A program made the position numbers and the translations under genes. From Vibrio sp. VB16 (GTDB lineage: Bacteria; Pseudomonadota; Gammaproteobacteria; Enterobacterales; Vibrionaceae), in contig NZ_CP087590.1 in the NCBI RefSeq assembly GCF_015594925.2, positions 3,286,001-3,350,000 on the forward strand: a DNA stretch of 64,000 nucleotides, given 5' to 3'. Positions 7,885-18,700 of this stretch are shown in pieces; position 1 is the stretch's first letter; every line of letters begins with the position of its first letter. The notes under the pieces are model-generated. The model was given only the letters and a program-made list of their open reading frames with translations, did not search any database and was not told where the DNA came from.

Positions 7885-10719
7885 ATGGATACGATAGAAA
7901 TTCGAGGCGCTAGAACCCACAATCTAAAGAATATTAATTTAACCATTCCCCGCGATAAACTGACCGTTATTACGGGTTTGTCAGGGTCGGGTAAATCATC
8001 ACTAGCATTTGACACCCTCTACGCAGAAGGTCAGCGACGATATGTAGAATCATTATCCGCCTATGCCAGACAATTTCTATCCTTAATGGAAAAGCCAGAT
8101 GTAGACCATATTGAAGGACTTTCCCCTGCAATATCTATAGAACAAAAATCCACCTCACATAACCCTCGTTCTACTGTTGGAACCATTACTGAAGTATACG
8201 ATTACCTCCGACTACTCTACGCACGCGTTGGAGAACCTCGCTGCCCCATACACAAAGCACCACTGACCGCTCAAACGGTTAGTCAAATGGTTGATAAAGT
8301 CTTGGAGCTTCCCGAAGGTTCTAAAATGATGCTACTTTCACCTATTATTAAAGAACGTAAGGGTGAGCATACCAAAACGCTAGAAAACCTAGCAGCTCAA
8401 GGTTTCATTCGCGCGCGCATTGATGGGGAGACTTGTGATCTAACCGATCCACCAACATTAGAACTCCATAAAAAACACACTATAGAGGTTGTTGTCGATC
8501 GATTTAAAGTAAGAGATGATCTCCATCAAAGACTTGCAGAATCATTCGAAACCTCATTAGAGCTGTCTGGCGGTATTGCCGCAGTATGTTGGATGGATGA
8601 CCAAAAGAAAAACGACATTATTTTTTCTGCAAACTTTGCCTGCCCACATTGTGGGTACAGCATGCAGGAACTGGAACCGAGATTATTCTCGTTCAATAAT
8701 CCGGCGGGTGCTTGTGCAACATGTGATGGATTAGGTGTACAACAATACTTTGACCCAAGTCGAGTCATCCTAGATGATAATCTAAGCATTGCAGAAGGTG
8801 CGATTAAAGGCTGGGATCAAAAGAATTATTATTATTTTCAAATGCTGACATCCTTGGCCGATCATTACAACTTTGACCTATTTTCTCCATTTAAATCTTT
8901 ATCTAAAAAAATTCAAGATACTATTTTAAAGGGGTCAGGAAAAACAGAAGTCGAATTTAAATATATCAATGATCGTGGAGATATCCGCGTTAAGCGACAC
9001 CCATTTGAAGGGATACTTAATACATTAGAAAGACGTTATCGAGAAACCGAATCAAATACCGTTCGAGAAGATTTAACCAAGTATATCTCTACAAAGTCTT
9101 GTACTAGTTGTGATGGCACTCGTTTGAGAACTGAAGCAAGAAATGTTTTTCTTGAGGATACACCATTACCCGATATCGTTGAAATGAGCATCGGTGATGC
9201 AATAACGTTTTTTGAAAGTCTTTCTTTATCTGGGCAAAAAGCGCAGATAGCTGAAAAAGTAATGAAAGAGATTAATGACCGATTACAATTTTTGGTCAAT
9301 GTGGGTCTCAACTACCTTAATCTATCACGAAGCGCTGAAACGCTTTCCGGTGGTGAAGCTCAAAGGATTAGGCTCGCAAGCCAAATTGGTGCGGGATTAG
9401 TAGGTGTCATGTATGTACTTGATGAGCCGTCAATTGGCTTACACCAGCGTGATAATGAACGCTTACTAAAAACACTCACCCATCTACGGGATTTAGGTAA
9501 TACAGTACTCGTCGTAGAGCATGATGAAGAAGCTATTCGCGCCGCCGACCATGTTATTGACATCGGTCCTGGGGCTGGAATTCACGGTGGTAGAGTCGTC
9601 GCAGAAGGAACAATGCAACAAATTCTTGATAGCCCTGAATCCCTCACTGGTCAATACTTAAGCGGTGTAAAAGAGATCAGTATTCCGAAAAAAAGAACGC
9701 CTAGAAACGCAAAAAAAACCGTCGAGTTAATTGGTGCAACGGGAAATAACCTAAAAGATATAACCTTTTCTCTACCGGTCGGGTTATTTACTTGTATAAC
9801 CGGTGTATCGGGTTCAGGAAAATCAACTCTAATTAATGACACCTTCTACAAAATTGCTCAGACCCAGCTAAACGGTGCAACAACCGCGGTGCCAGCCCCT
9901 TATAAGAAAATAAAAGGCCTAGAGCACTTCGATAAAGTCATCGATATTGATCAAAGCCCAATAGGCCGAACACCTCGCTCAAACCCAGCCACTTACACTG
10001 GGATTTTCACTCCAATTCGAGAACTATTCGCTGGTACACAAGAATCTCGTTCGCGAGGTTATAAGCCAGGGCGATTCAGTTTTAACGTACGCGGAGGCCG
10101 ATGTGAAGCCTGTCAAGGTGATGGTGTTATTAAGGTTGAAATGCACTTCTTACCTGATATATATGTGCCATGTGATGTTTGCAAAGGCAAACGCTACAAC
10201 CGTGAAACCTTGGAAGTAAGGTACAAGGGGAAATCTATCGATGAAGTGCTGCAAATGACGGTAGAGAATGCCAGAGAATATTTTGCCCCAGTGCCAGTGA
10301 TTGCACGAAAACTACAAACACTGATGGATGTGGGATTATCTTATATACGACTAGGTCAAGCTGCTACAACGCTTTCTGGTGGCGAAGCACAACGTGTAAA
10401 ACTTGCAAAAGAGCTCTCTAAACGCGACACGGGCCAAACACTATACATCTTGGATGAACCTACAACAGGCCTACACTTCCACGATATTCAACAACTATTA
10501 ACTGTACTGCATAGGTTAAGAGATCATGGTAATACCGTTGTGGTTATTGAGCATAATTTAGATGTGGTCAAAACGGCTGATTGGGTAATTGATCTTGGGC
10601 CTGAAGGTGGCAATGGTGGTGGTAAAATTATAGCTGAAGGTACACCAGAAGAAGTCGCTAAGGTGAAAGGGTCTCATACAGCACGGTTTTTGAAACCCAT
10701 GCTAAAATCTAAAAAATAG
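7885..10719 (+). CDS. uvrA: Excinuclease ABC subunit A
   Basis: Damage-recognition ATPase of nucleotide excision repair, about 944 residues (E. coli 940). Two ABC ATPase modules are visible: Walker A GLSGSGKSS near residue 31 and GVSGSGKST near 640, with signature LSGGEAQRI/V in each half. Zinc-binding CPHC...CATC (about 255-282) and CEAC...CDVC (about 738-768) modules are intact. The ATG at 7885 aligns with the usual MDTIEIRGARTHNL start; the in-frame GTG at 7873 is less likely. The LexA box just upstream indicates SOS control. Confidence 0.98.
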   Translation: MDTIEIRGARTHNLKNINLTIPRDKLTVITGLSGSGKSSLAFDTLYAEGQRRYVESLSAYARQFLSLMEKPDVDHIEGLSPAISIEQKSTSHNPRSTVGTITEVYDYLRLLYARVGEPRCPIHKAPLTAQTVSQMVDKVLELPEGSKMMLLSPIIKERKGEHTKTLENLAAQGFIRARIDGETCDLTDPPTLELHKKHTIEVVVDRFKVRDDLHQRLAESFETSLELSGGIAAVCWMDDQKKNDIIFSANFACPHCGYSMQELEPRLFSFNNPAGACATCDGLGVQQYFDPSRVILDDNLSIAEGAIKGWDQKNYYYFQMLTSLADHYNFDLFSPFKSLSKKIQDTILKGSGKTEVEFKYINDRGDIRVKRHPFEGILNTLERRYRETESNTVREDLTKYISTKSCTSCDGTRLRTEARNVFLEDTPLPDIVEMSIGDAITFFESLSLSGQKAQIAEKVMKEINDRLQFLVNVGLNYLNLSRSAETLSGGEAQRIRLASQIGAGLVGVMYVLDEPSIGLHQRDNERLLKTLTHLRDLGNTVLVVEHDEEAIRAADHVIDIGPGAGIHGGRVVAEGTMQQILDSPESLTGQYLSGVKEISIPKKRTPRNAKKTVELIGATGNNLKDITFSLPVGLFTCITGVSGSGKSTLINDTFYKIAQTQLNGATTAVPAPYKKIKGLEHFDKVIDIDQSPIGRTPRSNPATYTGIFTPIRELFAGTQESRSRGYKPGRFSFNVRGGRCEACQGDGVIKVEMHFLPDIYVPCDVCKGKRYNRETLEVRYKGKSIDEVLQMTVENAREYFAPVPVIARKLQTLMDVGLSYIRLGQAATTLSGGEAQRVKLAKELSKRDTGQTLYILDEPTTGLHFHDIQQLLTVLHRLRDHGNTVVVIEHNLDVVKTADWVIDLGPEGGNGGGKIIAEGTPEEVAKVKGSHTARFLKPMLKSKK

Positions 10720-10803
10720 TCCAGAACAAATATGTGATTTTGAACATCACCCGCGTTAAAAACAATAGACTCTAGGTAGTCTTAAAAAAAAAAGGTACAG
10801 TAG

Positions 10804-10829
10804 AAAAGCGAGCGAAGCTCGCTTTTTAT
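10804..10829 (+). terminator. Intrinsic terminator after uvrA
   Basis: Perfect 10-bp stem AAAAGCGAGC / GCTCGCTTTT with a GAA loop and a T-run, located between uvrA and the pglL-like gene. Confidence 0.9.
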
Positions 10830-10843
10830 TTAGGGATCCAATA

Positions 10844-12676
10844 ATGGCTATCATTCACCTTAGTGGGACAAGACTCGCTCCTCAGAAAGCTAAGGCGCCG
10901 CTTAACCGCACATTTATGTTCACAATTGGCTTTGTCTTTATCATCGCCATGCACATTTATATCCCAAATTCAGATGGTATAGGGTTAGCTCTCCCATTCA
11001 ATATCCTTATTTGGGCTTGCCTTGGATTAATCATTGCCATTGGCTTTTACCATATTGCTAGCACAAAACGGATTCGCTACACCAAGTTAACTATTGTCCT
11101 ATTGATCTGTTGTCTCATACTGACATTACCTGTTTTTTATCCAATAGCTAATCTCTGGGTCCTTACACTACCTCGGCTCGCCAGTCTTTGGTCGGGATGG
11201 CTATTTTTCGTCGTATTGCAGCAATTTAATCTCAGTAATCTCCATAAACAACGTTTACTTTGGTTTATTGTCATCGCCGCCATAATCGAAGTGATACTTG
11301 GTTATGTTCAGTTTTTTAACTTATTACCTAAGGAACTGCTTGGTTCTAACACGTTCACTCAAATGCCTTTCGGTATTTTCCAAGACCCCAGTGTCATGGT
11401 TAGTTTCATATCTACTGGTCTCGTTATCTCTGGGTATTTACTTGCGAGACAACAAAGAAAGTATGGTCAAAAAGTAAGCCGAACACTGTTTCTTTACTTG
11501 GTACCTCTGATCACTGCGCCTCTAATTATCATTCTTGCACGCGAATTAGAATGGATAGGTACGGCATTCGGTTTTGTTATTATTGCAACCTATTTGTATC
11601 GATTCTCAACACCACAAAGATTCAGCGGTTGGATATCATCATCAGTGGCTGGAATAGGGTTTGGTTTGATACTTATTTCCGCCAATAGCGTTGACGCGCA
11701 GTCCTTTCAAAAACAACAAATAGAGAGATCTACGTTATTTCCACAAGCGATAGATATGCTCATAGAAAAACCTTTTACTGGATACGGGTATGGACGATTT
11801 GAGCCCGAATATATTTTGTATTCTGCGAGACAACATCAATTAAACGCCGATTACCCGGTAGGATACTCATCTGTCGAGCATCCATTAAATGAAACTCTTT
11901 ATTGGGGAATAGAAGGAGGGCTGATTCCAATTGTGGGTATTTTCCTTGCGATGATAATGGTGCTGTTCAAAATATACTCTGCACGTAGAGGAACTCGATT
12001 AGCCATATTTAGCCTATTTATACCTATAGTGTTGCATAGCCAGATGGGCGCACCTTTTTATCATTCCGCTATTCACTGGTTGGTTTTCATCATACTTTTA
12101 TATTGGATCGATCAAAGAACCTCAAAATACAAAATCCACTCTATTTCTAAGGTTACCAAGGTTCTGATAAGAAGCACTAGCTTTGTTGTTCCAACGATCA
12201 CATCTGCTTATATGCTGATGGCATTACAAACAAACATGACATTGTTTAGGTTTGAACACTCTTTTCCAAAAGACTCAAGAATTCTGACACAAACCGCCTA
12301 TCCCATATCGCAACAATTGCGCTACGAGTGGAATCTATACAGTGCCTCTCTTAAGCAGGGATTATTAACTGATGATGCGCTTGCCATCAAACAATACATA
12401 GTCTGGGCTTTACAAGCTATTAGACAAAAACCTCAAGAACTATATTACAGCAATCTGATCATGGCCTATTTAGGTTTAGGTGAAATAAGCAAAGCAAATC
12501 AAATACGTTCAGAAGCCAGTTTCTTGTTTCCAAATCATGATTTTTCGACTATAGACATAGAGCCTATTGTTGTAGGTGAAGAACTCAACCAAAATACTGA
12601 GAAGAATGTGATTGAAGAGGAGAGCATTTCAGTTGACTTTGATACCGAAAAAAAAGAGGGGACGACTAAAAAGTAG
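10844..12676 (+). CDS. pglL: PglL/Wzy-type O-oligosaccharyltransferase or O-antigen ligase family protein
   Basis: 610-residue polytopic inner-membrane protein with roughly a dozen hydrophobic helices over the first 400 residues and a soluble C-terminal part (about 450-610). The central loop after helix 8 with GYGYGRFEPEY and SVEHPLNETLYWG matches the Wzy_C/PglL periplasmic loop, where an H-x-x-N-like element is typical. Known PglL enzymes transfer lipid-linked glycans onto proteins; O-antigen ligases (WaaL) and polymerases (Wzy) share the domain. The V. cholerae PglL gene lies next to uvrA, as here, which favours the protein-glycosylation role. The acceptor cannot be read from sequence. Confidence 0.78.
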   Translation: MAIIHLSGTRLAPQKAKAPLNRTFMFTIGFVFIIAMHIYIPNSDGIGLALPFNILIWACLGLIIAIGFYHIASTKRIRYTKLTIVLLICCLILTLPVFYPIANLWVLTLPRLASLWSGWLFFVVLQQFNLSNLHKQRLLWFIVIAAIIEVILGYVQFFNLLPKELLGSNTFTQMPFGIFQDPSVMVSFISTGLVISGYLLARQQRKYGQKVSRTLFLYLVPLITAPLIIILARELEWIGTAFGFVIIATYLYRFSTPQRFSGWISSSVAGIGFGLILISANSVDAQSFQKQQIERSTLFPQAIDMLIEKPFTGYGYGRFEPEYILYSARQHQLNADYPVGYSSVEHPLNETLYWGIEGGLIPIVGIFLAMIMVLFKIYSARRGTRLAIFSLFIPIVLHSQMGAPFYHSAIHWLVFIILLYWIDQRTSKYKIHSISKVTKVLIRSTSFVVPTITSAYMLMALQTNMTLFRFEHSFPKDSRILTQTAYPISQQLRYEWNLYSASLKQGLLTDDALAIKQYIVWALQAIRQKPQELYYSNLIMAYLGLGEISKANQIRSEASFLFPNHDFSTIDIEPIVVGEELNQNTEKNVIEEESISVDFDTEKKEGTTKK

Positions 12677-12698
12677 AGTGGTACAAACCACCCTACTT
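12666..12698 (-). terminator. Terminator of the class V aminotransferase, overlapping the pglL 3' end
   Basis: Twelve-pair stem with one mismatch (12671-12682 with 12687-12698, loop ACAA). On the minus strand it is followed by five T. Its distal arm covers the last codons and stop of the convergent pglL-like gene. Confidence 0.75.
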
Positions 12699-12704
12699 AC
12701 GAGT

Positions 12705-13826
12705 TTATTGGTGTAAAGTCTCGTCTAATGCTTTTAGACATAGAGCCACGTTTTCATTTCTCGAGGCATATCCCATCAATCCGATACGCCATGTCTTTCC
12801 AGCTAATGCTCCCAAACCGGCACCTATTTCTAAGTTATACTCATTCAGTAACGTTGCTCTAACTGCGCCATCGTCTACCCCTTCAGGTATATATACGGCG
12901 TTGAGTTGTGGCAGTCGATAATCTTCATCTACTACAAATTGAATCCCCATTAACTCTAAACCATTCTTCAATTTTTCATGCATGGCCTGATGCCGTTTCC
13001 ATGCATTTTCTAATCCTTCATTTTTTAGTAACAACAAGGCTTCATGTAGTGCATAAAGGCTATTTACAGGTGCGGTGTGATGATAACTACGTTTACCTTC
13101 ACCACTCCAGTAACCCAAAACTAAACTTTGATCTAAAAACCAACTCTGCACAGGTGACTTTCTATTTTGAATGCGCTGAATAGCCGCTGCAGAAAAAGTC
13201 AAAGGAGATAGACCAGGCACACAGGACAGACATTTTTGACTACCAGAATACACCGCATCTAATCCCCATTCGTCTACTTTCAACGGCACGCCTCCAAGCG
13301 AAGTCACCGCATCAACAATGGTCAAGACCCCTCGCTCTTGCGCTAAAGAAGCCAAAGCTTGTGCGTCACTGAGAGCGCCTGTAGAGGTTTCAGCATGTAC
13401 GAAGGCTAAAATTTTTGCATCAGGGTTAGCGTCAAGGGCATCTCTTACTTTTCTAACATCAACAGGTTCGCCCCATTCATTATCAACCACGACAGCTTCA
13501 CCACCGCAGCGGATGACATTCTCACGCATCCTTTCACCAAACACACCATTTCGGCATACAACCACTTTATCACCAGCTTCTACTAGGTTGACAAAACAAG
13601 CTTCCATACCAGCACTGCCCGGTGCAGATACCGCAATAGTAAACGTGTTCTCTGTTTGGAAAGCGTATTTAAGAAGCTGTTTTAGTTCATCCATCATATT
13701 GATGAATAATGGGTCAAGATGCCCTATCGTTGGACGGCTCAACGCTTGCAAAACTTGCGGTGAAATATCTGAAGGACCGGGCCCCATTAATGTTCTATGA
13801 GGAGGTATAAAGCTCTGTATCGTCAT
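12705..13826 (-). CDS. Class V aminotransferase (alanine/serine-glyoxylate or pyruvate type)
   Basis: PLP-dependent aminotransferase of 373 residues. The PLP lysine is K198 in SGSQKCL; the cofactor aspartate is in VDAVTSLGG (D172), and GPGPSDISPQVLQAL near the N-terminus is the usual family opening. Family members move the amino group of alanine or serine to glyoxylate; some related enzymes act on 2-aminoethylphosphonate, but no phosphonate genes are nearby. It is convergent with the pglL-like gene and divergent from lysC, and stands alone as a transcription unit. Start ATG at 13826. Confidence 0.85.
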   Translation of the reverse strand: MTIQSFIPPHRTLMGPGPSDISPQVLQALSRPTIGHLDPLFINMMDELKQLLKYAFQTENTFTIAVSAPGSAGMEACFVNLVEAGDKVVVCRNGVFGERMRENVIRCGGEAVVVDNEWGEPVDVRKVRDALDANPDAKILAFVHAETSTGALSDAQALASLAQERGVLTIVDAVTSLGGVPLKVDEWGLDAVYSGSQKCLSCVPGLSPLTFSAAAIQRIQNRKSPVQSWFLDQSLVLGYWSGEGKRSYHHTAPVNSLYALHEALLLLKNEGLENAWKRHQAMHEKLKNGLELMGIQFVVDEDYRLPQLNAVYIPEGVDDGAVRATLLNEYNLEIGAGLGALAGKTWRIGLMGYASRNENVALCLKALDETLHQ

Positions 13827-13974
13827 AATTATTCCTTTTATAAGACGTGTAGGGTATTAAAGACTAACTCATAATTCATCATCCAACAATTCGACTCTAG
13901 TATAGAGGTCAAACCACTTGATAAAGAACCGTTTGTAAGTTGTATAAATACTGGGCAAATATTCGTTTTAACAA

Positions 13975-14003
13975 TTGACATTTAGACGTCAACATCGTTC
14001 AAT
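13975..14003 (+). promoter_or_regulatory. Promoter of lysC
   Basis: TTGACA at 13975-13980, 17-base spacer, TTCAAT at 13998-14003. Transcription would start just before the lysine riboswitch. The spacer holds AGACGTCA, one base from the MetJ octamer. Confidence 0.65.
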
Positions 14004-14049
14004 GAATAGGTCTGGATTTTTTGAACTTGATTTAGATAATTCGCTTTAT

Positions 14050-14221
14050 AGCAGAAGAGGAGCATTGCCCAGGCAGGTGTTTTGTGGAGCCTTAACTCCG
14101 AGACAAAGCATTCAGGGGGAGCAGTGCCGAGATGACACTTCATTGAGTGTGAATGATCATCGGTTGAGTAGGCTGAATCCTACCAATTGTCACCAACCTT
14201 GTTTGGTGAAGAGCTTCTGAG
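14050..14221 (+). ncRNA. Lysine riboswitch (L box) of lysC
   Basis: The leader has the hallmarks of the L box: closing helix CAGAAG (14052-14057) with CTTCTG (14214-14219), conserved AGAGGAGCATTGCC and GGGGGAGCAGTGCCGA stretches, and a P5 hairpin CACCAACC-TTG-TTTGGTG near 14191-14208. It binds lysine and lowers lysC expression. No stem followed by a T-run appears before the start codon, so control is probably translational, as in E. coli lysC; CCTCTGCT at about 14245 could pair with the 5' arm of P1 as an alternative fold. Confidence 0.92.
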
Positions 14222-14324
14222 GTCCGCATCCATGTCTAATGCTTTTCCTCTGCTCTAGTAATCTCTCTTCAATATAACAAAAATAGAAATACTGTTAATT
14301 TGAATACATACAGGGAGAAATGCC

Positions 14325-15683
14325 GTGAGCGCATTCAATGTAGCAAAATTTGGTGGCACAAGCGTTGCCAGCTTTGAAGCCATGAGCCGTTGTGCTGAGA
14401 TAATCGAGAATAATCCAAACACAAAACTTATCGTCATTAGTGCTTGCTCTGGTGTGACAAATTTGTTGGTTGAGTTGGCAAATGGTGTTCAAGACGAACA
14501 ACGTCGTCGTATTGTCATTGAACAACTTGAAGATATCCATTATGCCATTATTGACAAACTCGCCGACCCTTTAGAAACAGAACAAGCCGTCGCCTCTTTA
14601 TTAAAGAGCGTGGCATCGGCTGCTGAAGCCGCATCATTCCAAAGTAGCGATAAGCTCACAGACCACATGGTTGCTTATGGCGAACGGATGTCAACCCACT
14701 TGCTTACTCAAATACTAAGAGAGCGAGGTCTAAATGCTGCACGTTTTAACATTCGCGATATAATGAGAACCAACAGCGTTTACGGAAAAGCAGAACCTGA
14801 ATTAGATTCGGTTGCCAGCTTAGCACAAAAAAAACTCATCCCTTTATGTCGCGATTATGTTGTCGTTACACAAGGCTTTATTGGCGCTGATATAGATGGT
14901 AATACGACGACATTTGGTCGTGGTGGCAGTGACTATAGTGCCGCATTAATCGCGGAATCTGTTGAAGCCTCAGGCCTAGAGATATGGACCGATGTTCCTG
15001 GTATTTACACGACAGACCCACGCATAGTAGCGAAGGCTGCACCCATCCCTGAAATTAGTTTCAGCGAAGCCTCCGAAATGGCAAACTTCGGAGCCAAAAT
15101 ACTACACCCATCAACATTAGTTCCCGCTTTACGCCATGGTATTCCCGTGTTCGTAGGCTCGTCTAAAGAACCAGAAAAAGGAGGAACGTGGATCAGACAA
15201 GAAGTTAGAAGTTCACCGCTGTTTAGAGCGTTAGCATTACGCGGAAACCAAACCATGGTAACGCTGCGTAGTCCGAATATGTTTCAAGCGTATGGATTTT
15301 TAGCCGACGTGTTTAAAATTCTAGCGAAGTATAAGATTTCCGTTGATCTGATCACTACGTCAGAAGTAAGTGTATCGCTTACCCTTGACCAAACGAACAC
15401 CTCTGGTGGCGCGCCAGAACTACCTAGTGACGCTCAAAAAGAACTTGAAGAACTTTGTACTGTAGAAGTTGAACAAAACCTCTGTTTGGTCGCACTTATT
15501 GGCAACAATATGAGTGAATGTAAAGGTTACGCAAAAAAAGTATTCAGTACGCTAGAAGACTTCAATCTGCGTATGATTTGCTATGGTGCTAGTCCGCACA
15601 ATTTGTGTTTCTTAGTACGCTCAGTCGATTCCCGTCGAGCCGTTCAGGATCTACATAGAGAATTATTCGAACTACGCGAGTAA
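14325..15683 (+). CDS. lysC: Lysine-sensitive aspartokinase III
   Basis: Phosphorylates aspartate, the first step towards lysine, threonine and methionine. 452 residues, close to E. coli LysC (449). KFGGTSV opens the kinase domain at residue 8; TFGRGGSDYSA is the substrate-binding region; tandem ACT domains occupy about residues 305-450. No homoserine dehydrogenase domain is fused. The start is a GTG at 14325 preceded by AGGGAG. Lysine acts at two levels, through the ACT domains (family knowledge) and through the riboswitch in the leader. Confidence 0.97.
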   Translation: MSAFNVAKFGGTSVASFEAMSRCAEIIENNPNTKLIVISACSGVTNLLVELANGVQDEQRRRIVIEQLEDIHYAIIDKLADPLETEQAVASLLKSVASAAEAASFQSSDKLTDHMVAYGERMSTHLLTQILRERGLNAARFNIRDIMRTNSVYGKAEPELDSVASLAQKKLIPLCRDYVVVTQGFIGADIDGNTTTFGRGGSDYSAALIAESVEASGLEIWTDVPGIYTTDPRIVAKAAPIPEISFSEASEMANFGAKILHPSTLVPALRHGIPVFVGSSKEPEKGGTWIRQEVRSSPLFRALALRGNQTMVTLRSPNMFQAYGFLADVFKILAKYKISVDLITTSEVSVSLTLDQTNTSGGAPELPSDAQKELEELCTVEVEQNLCLVALIGNNMSECKGYAKKVFSTLEDFNLRMICYGASPHNLCFLVRSVDSRRAVQDLHRELFELRE

Positions 15684-15694
15684 TGGACTTCGAA

Positions 15695-15730
15695 TAAAAA
15701 AGGCTTGGTATCTTTAGCCAAGCCTTTTTA
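15695..15730. terminator. Bidirectional terminator between lysC and metH
   Basis: Stem AAAAAGGCTTGG / CCAAGCCTTTTT around a nine-base loop. T-runs occur on both strands, so it can end lysC (plus) and metH (minus). Confidence 0.9.
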
Positions 15731-15798
15731 TTCACCGTTATTTATCTTCTTTCATGCCGTCAAAGACGGTTATTTTCGCCTAGCAATAGCTTTCACTA

Positions 15799-18700
15799 CT
15801 AGCCGATGTTAGGGCCTAACCACTTTTCAGCATCAAGAATATTCCAACCTTTACGCTCTGCATAATCTTCAACCTGATCTTGTTGTATCTGAGCAACAGC
15901 AAAAAATCGCGAATCAGGGTGTGAAAAATACCAACCAGAAACTGAAGCTCCAGGCCACATTGCATAACTGGACGTCAAAGACATACCAATCGCTTCTTCA
16001 ACATTAAGAAGCTCCCATAGAGCACCTTTTTCTGTATGCTCAGGACAAGCTGGGTAACCAGGTGCAGGCCTAATACCTTGGTATTTCTCTCTAATAAGAT
16101 CTTCGTTGGATAATGTCTCCTCGGGAGAGTAACCCCAAACCTCTTTACGCACTTTTTCATGCAAACATTCAGCAAACGCTTCTGCTAATCGATCGGCCAC
16201 AGCCTGAACCATGATTGCATTGTAGTCATCACCATCCGCTTTAAACTTATCGGCCAGTTCGCGCTCACCAATACCACCTGTAACCGCAAACCCTCCAATC
16301 CAATCCTTTTTACCACTAGATTTGGGGGCAATATAGTCACTCAAACAATAGTTAAAGCCTTTAGGCTTTTCTGTCTGCTGACGTAAATTGTGTAGTACTT
16401 TAGCAACTTGAGTACGTGATTCATCCGTATACACTTCGATATCGTCACCAATACTTGCGGCAGGAAGTAAAGCACAAATGCCACTTGCTTTAAGTAAGCC
16501 TTCGCGTTCTATTTTGTCCAACCATTCATTCGCATCATCAAATAACCTTTTCGCCTCTTCACCGACTTCTTCATGTTCAAAAATCTTAGGGTACTTACCC
16601 ATAAGCGTCCATGTCATAAAGAAAGGAGTCCAATCTATATAACGTCTCAAGCTGGCTACATCAAAATTTTCAAAAACGTGCACGCCTATTTTTTCAGGTT
16701 CTGGAGGGGTATAATTCTGCCAGTCAATCACAACTTTATTGTCTCTTGCTCTTTGCAATGAAACAGGCTTTGTACGAGGTTTTTTACGATTATGTTGATC
16801 TCGAACTTTGACATAGTCTTGTTCAACTTTTTCGACAAACGCTGGACGCAATTCATCCGAAAGTAATGATGAGCAAACACCAACAGCACGCGAAGCATTA
16901 TTTACGTAAACAACTGGATGGCTATAATTCTGTTCAATCTTGACAGCAGTATGGGCTTTCGATGTCGTCGCGCCACCGATTAGAAGTGGAAGATCGAATC
17001 CCTGTCGTTCCATCTCTTTGGCTACATGCACCATTTCATCTAGCGAGGGAGTAATCAAGCCAGACAAACCAATAATATCGACCTTCTCTTCCTTAGCCAC
17101 CTTGAGAATTTTTTCGCAAGAAACCATTACACCAAGGTCAATTATCTCGTAGTTATTACACTGTAAAACAACACCCACAATATTCTTACCGATATCGTGT
17201 ACATCACCTTTAACTGTCGCAAGCAGGATTTTTCCGTTTGCGCGACTCTCTTCTTTCGAGGCATTAATGAAGGGCTCTAAATGAGCGACAGCTTGCTTCA
17301 TTACCCGCGCAGATTTAACCACTTGCGGCAAAAACATTTTCCCTTCACCAAACAAATCACCAACTACATTCATGCCATCCATTAAAGGGCCTTCAATGAC
17401 GTGCAGTGGCTTAGAAGCATTTACTCTTGCCTGTTCTGTATCTTCGACGATAAATTCTGTAATACCCTTAACGAGAGAATGCTCTAACCTTTTCTCTACA
17501 GGCCAACTTCGCCATTCTTGAGTAGACGAATCGTCTTCTTTACCCACGGCATTACCACGATACTCATTGGCAATGTCGAGAAGATTTTCTGTTCCCTTAT
17601 CCGTTCTATTTAGAATGACATCTTCAACTGCATTACGTAGCTTTTCCGGTACGTTGTCATATATTTCCAATTGCCCAGCATTAACAATACCCATATCCAT
17701 ACCATTTTTAAAACAGTGGTACAGGAACACGGCGTGTATTGCTTCACGCACATAATTGTTTCCTCTAAAGGAAAAGGATACGTTAGAAACACCACCAGAT
17801 ATCATTGCGTATGGAAGATCGCGTTTGATATCCGCTACTGCATTAATAAAGTCTAATGCATAATTATTATGTTCATCGATACCTGTCGCAACTGCAAAAA
17901 TATTTGGGTCAAAAATAATGTCTTCTGGTGGAAAACCGACTTCATCAACGAGAACATGATATGCCTCAGTACAGATTTGTAACTTGCGTTCACGTGTATC
18001 AGCTTGTCCTATTTCGTCAAAAGCCATGACAATAACAGCCGCTCCGTAACGACGGATAAGCTTAGCCTGATGGATAAATTTTTCTTTTCCTTCTTTCAGG
18101 GAAATTGAGTTAACAATACCTTTACCCTGAATACACTTCAGACCGGCCTCTATTACCTCCCATTTTGACGAATCCACCATGATAGGAACTTTAGATATTT
18201 CTGGTTCCGTCGCGCAAAGATTAAGAAAACGCACCATACACGCTTCAGAATCAAGCATCCCCTCATCCATATTAATATCGATGACCTGCGCACCACTTTC
18301 AACTTGTTGACGCGCAACGTCTAAGGCTTCATCGTAAAGCTCATCTTTGATAAGGCGCTTGAATCGAGCAGAACCTGTCACATTGGTTCGTTCTCCCACA
18401 TTGACAAACAGTGTGCCTTTGTCAATGGTTACTGGCTCTAAGCCAGAAAGACGACAGGCCTTGGGGATGTCTGGCAATTGTCGAGGTTTAACCCCTTCCA
18501 CCGCTAATGCCATCTGACGAATGTGTTCAGGCGTCGTCCCACAACAGCCTCCAACCATGTTTACATAGCCGCTTTCAGCCCACTCAATAATATGTTCCGC
18601 CATATCCTCTGGCGAAAGATCATATTCACCAAACGCATTAGGTAATCCTGCATTAGGGTGAACTGAAACATAGGTTTCAGAAATTCTAGACATCTCTACG

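Noticed and set aside
13975..14220. 81-codon frame in front of lysC
   Set aside because: It lies inside the lysC promoter and lysine riboswitch, whose conserved RNA elements explain the sequence.
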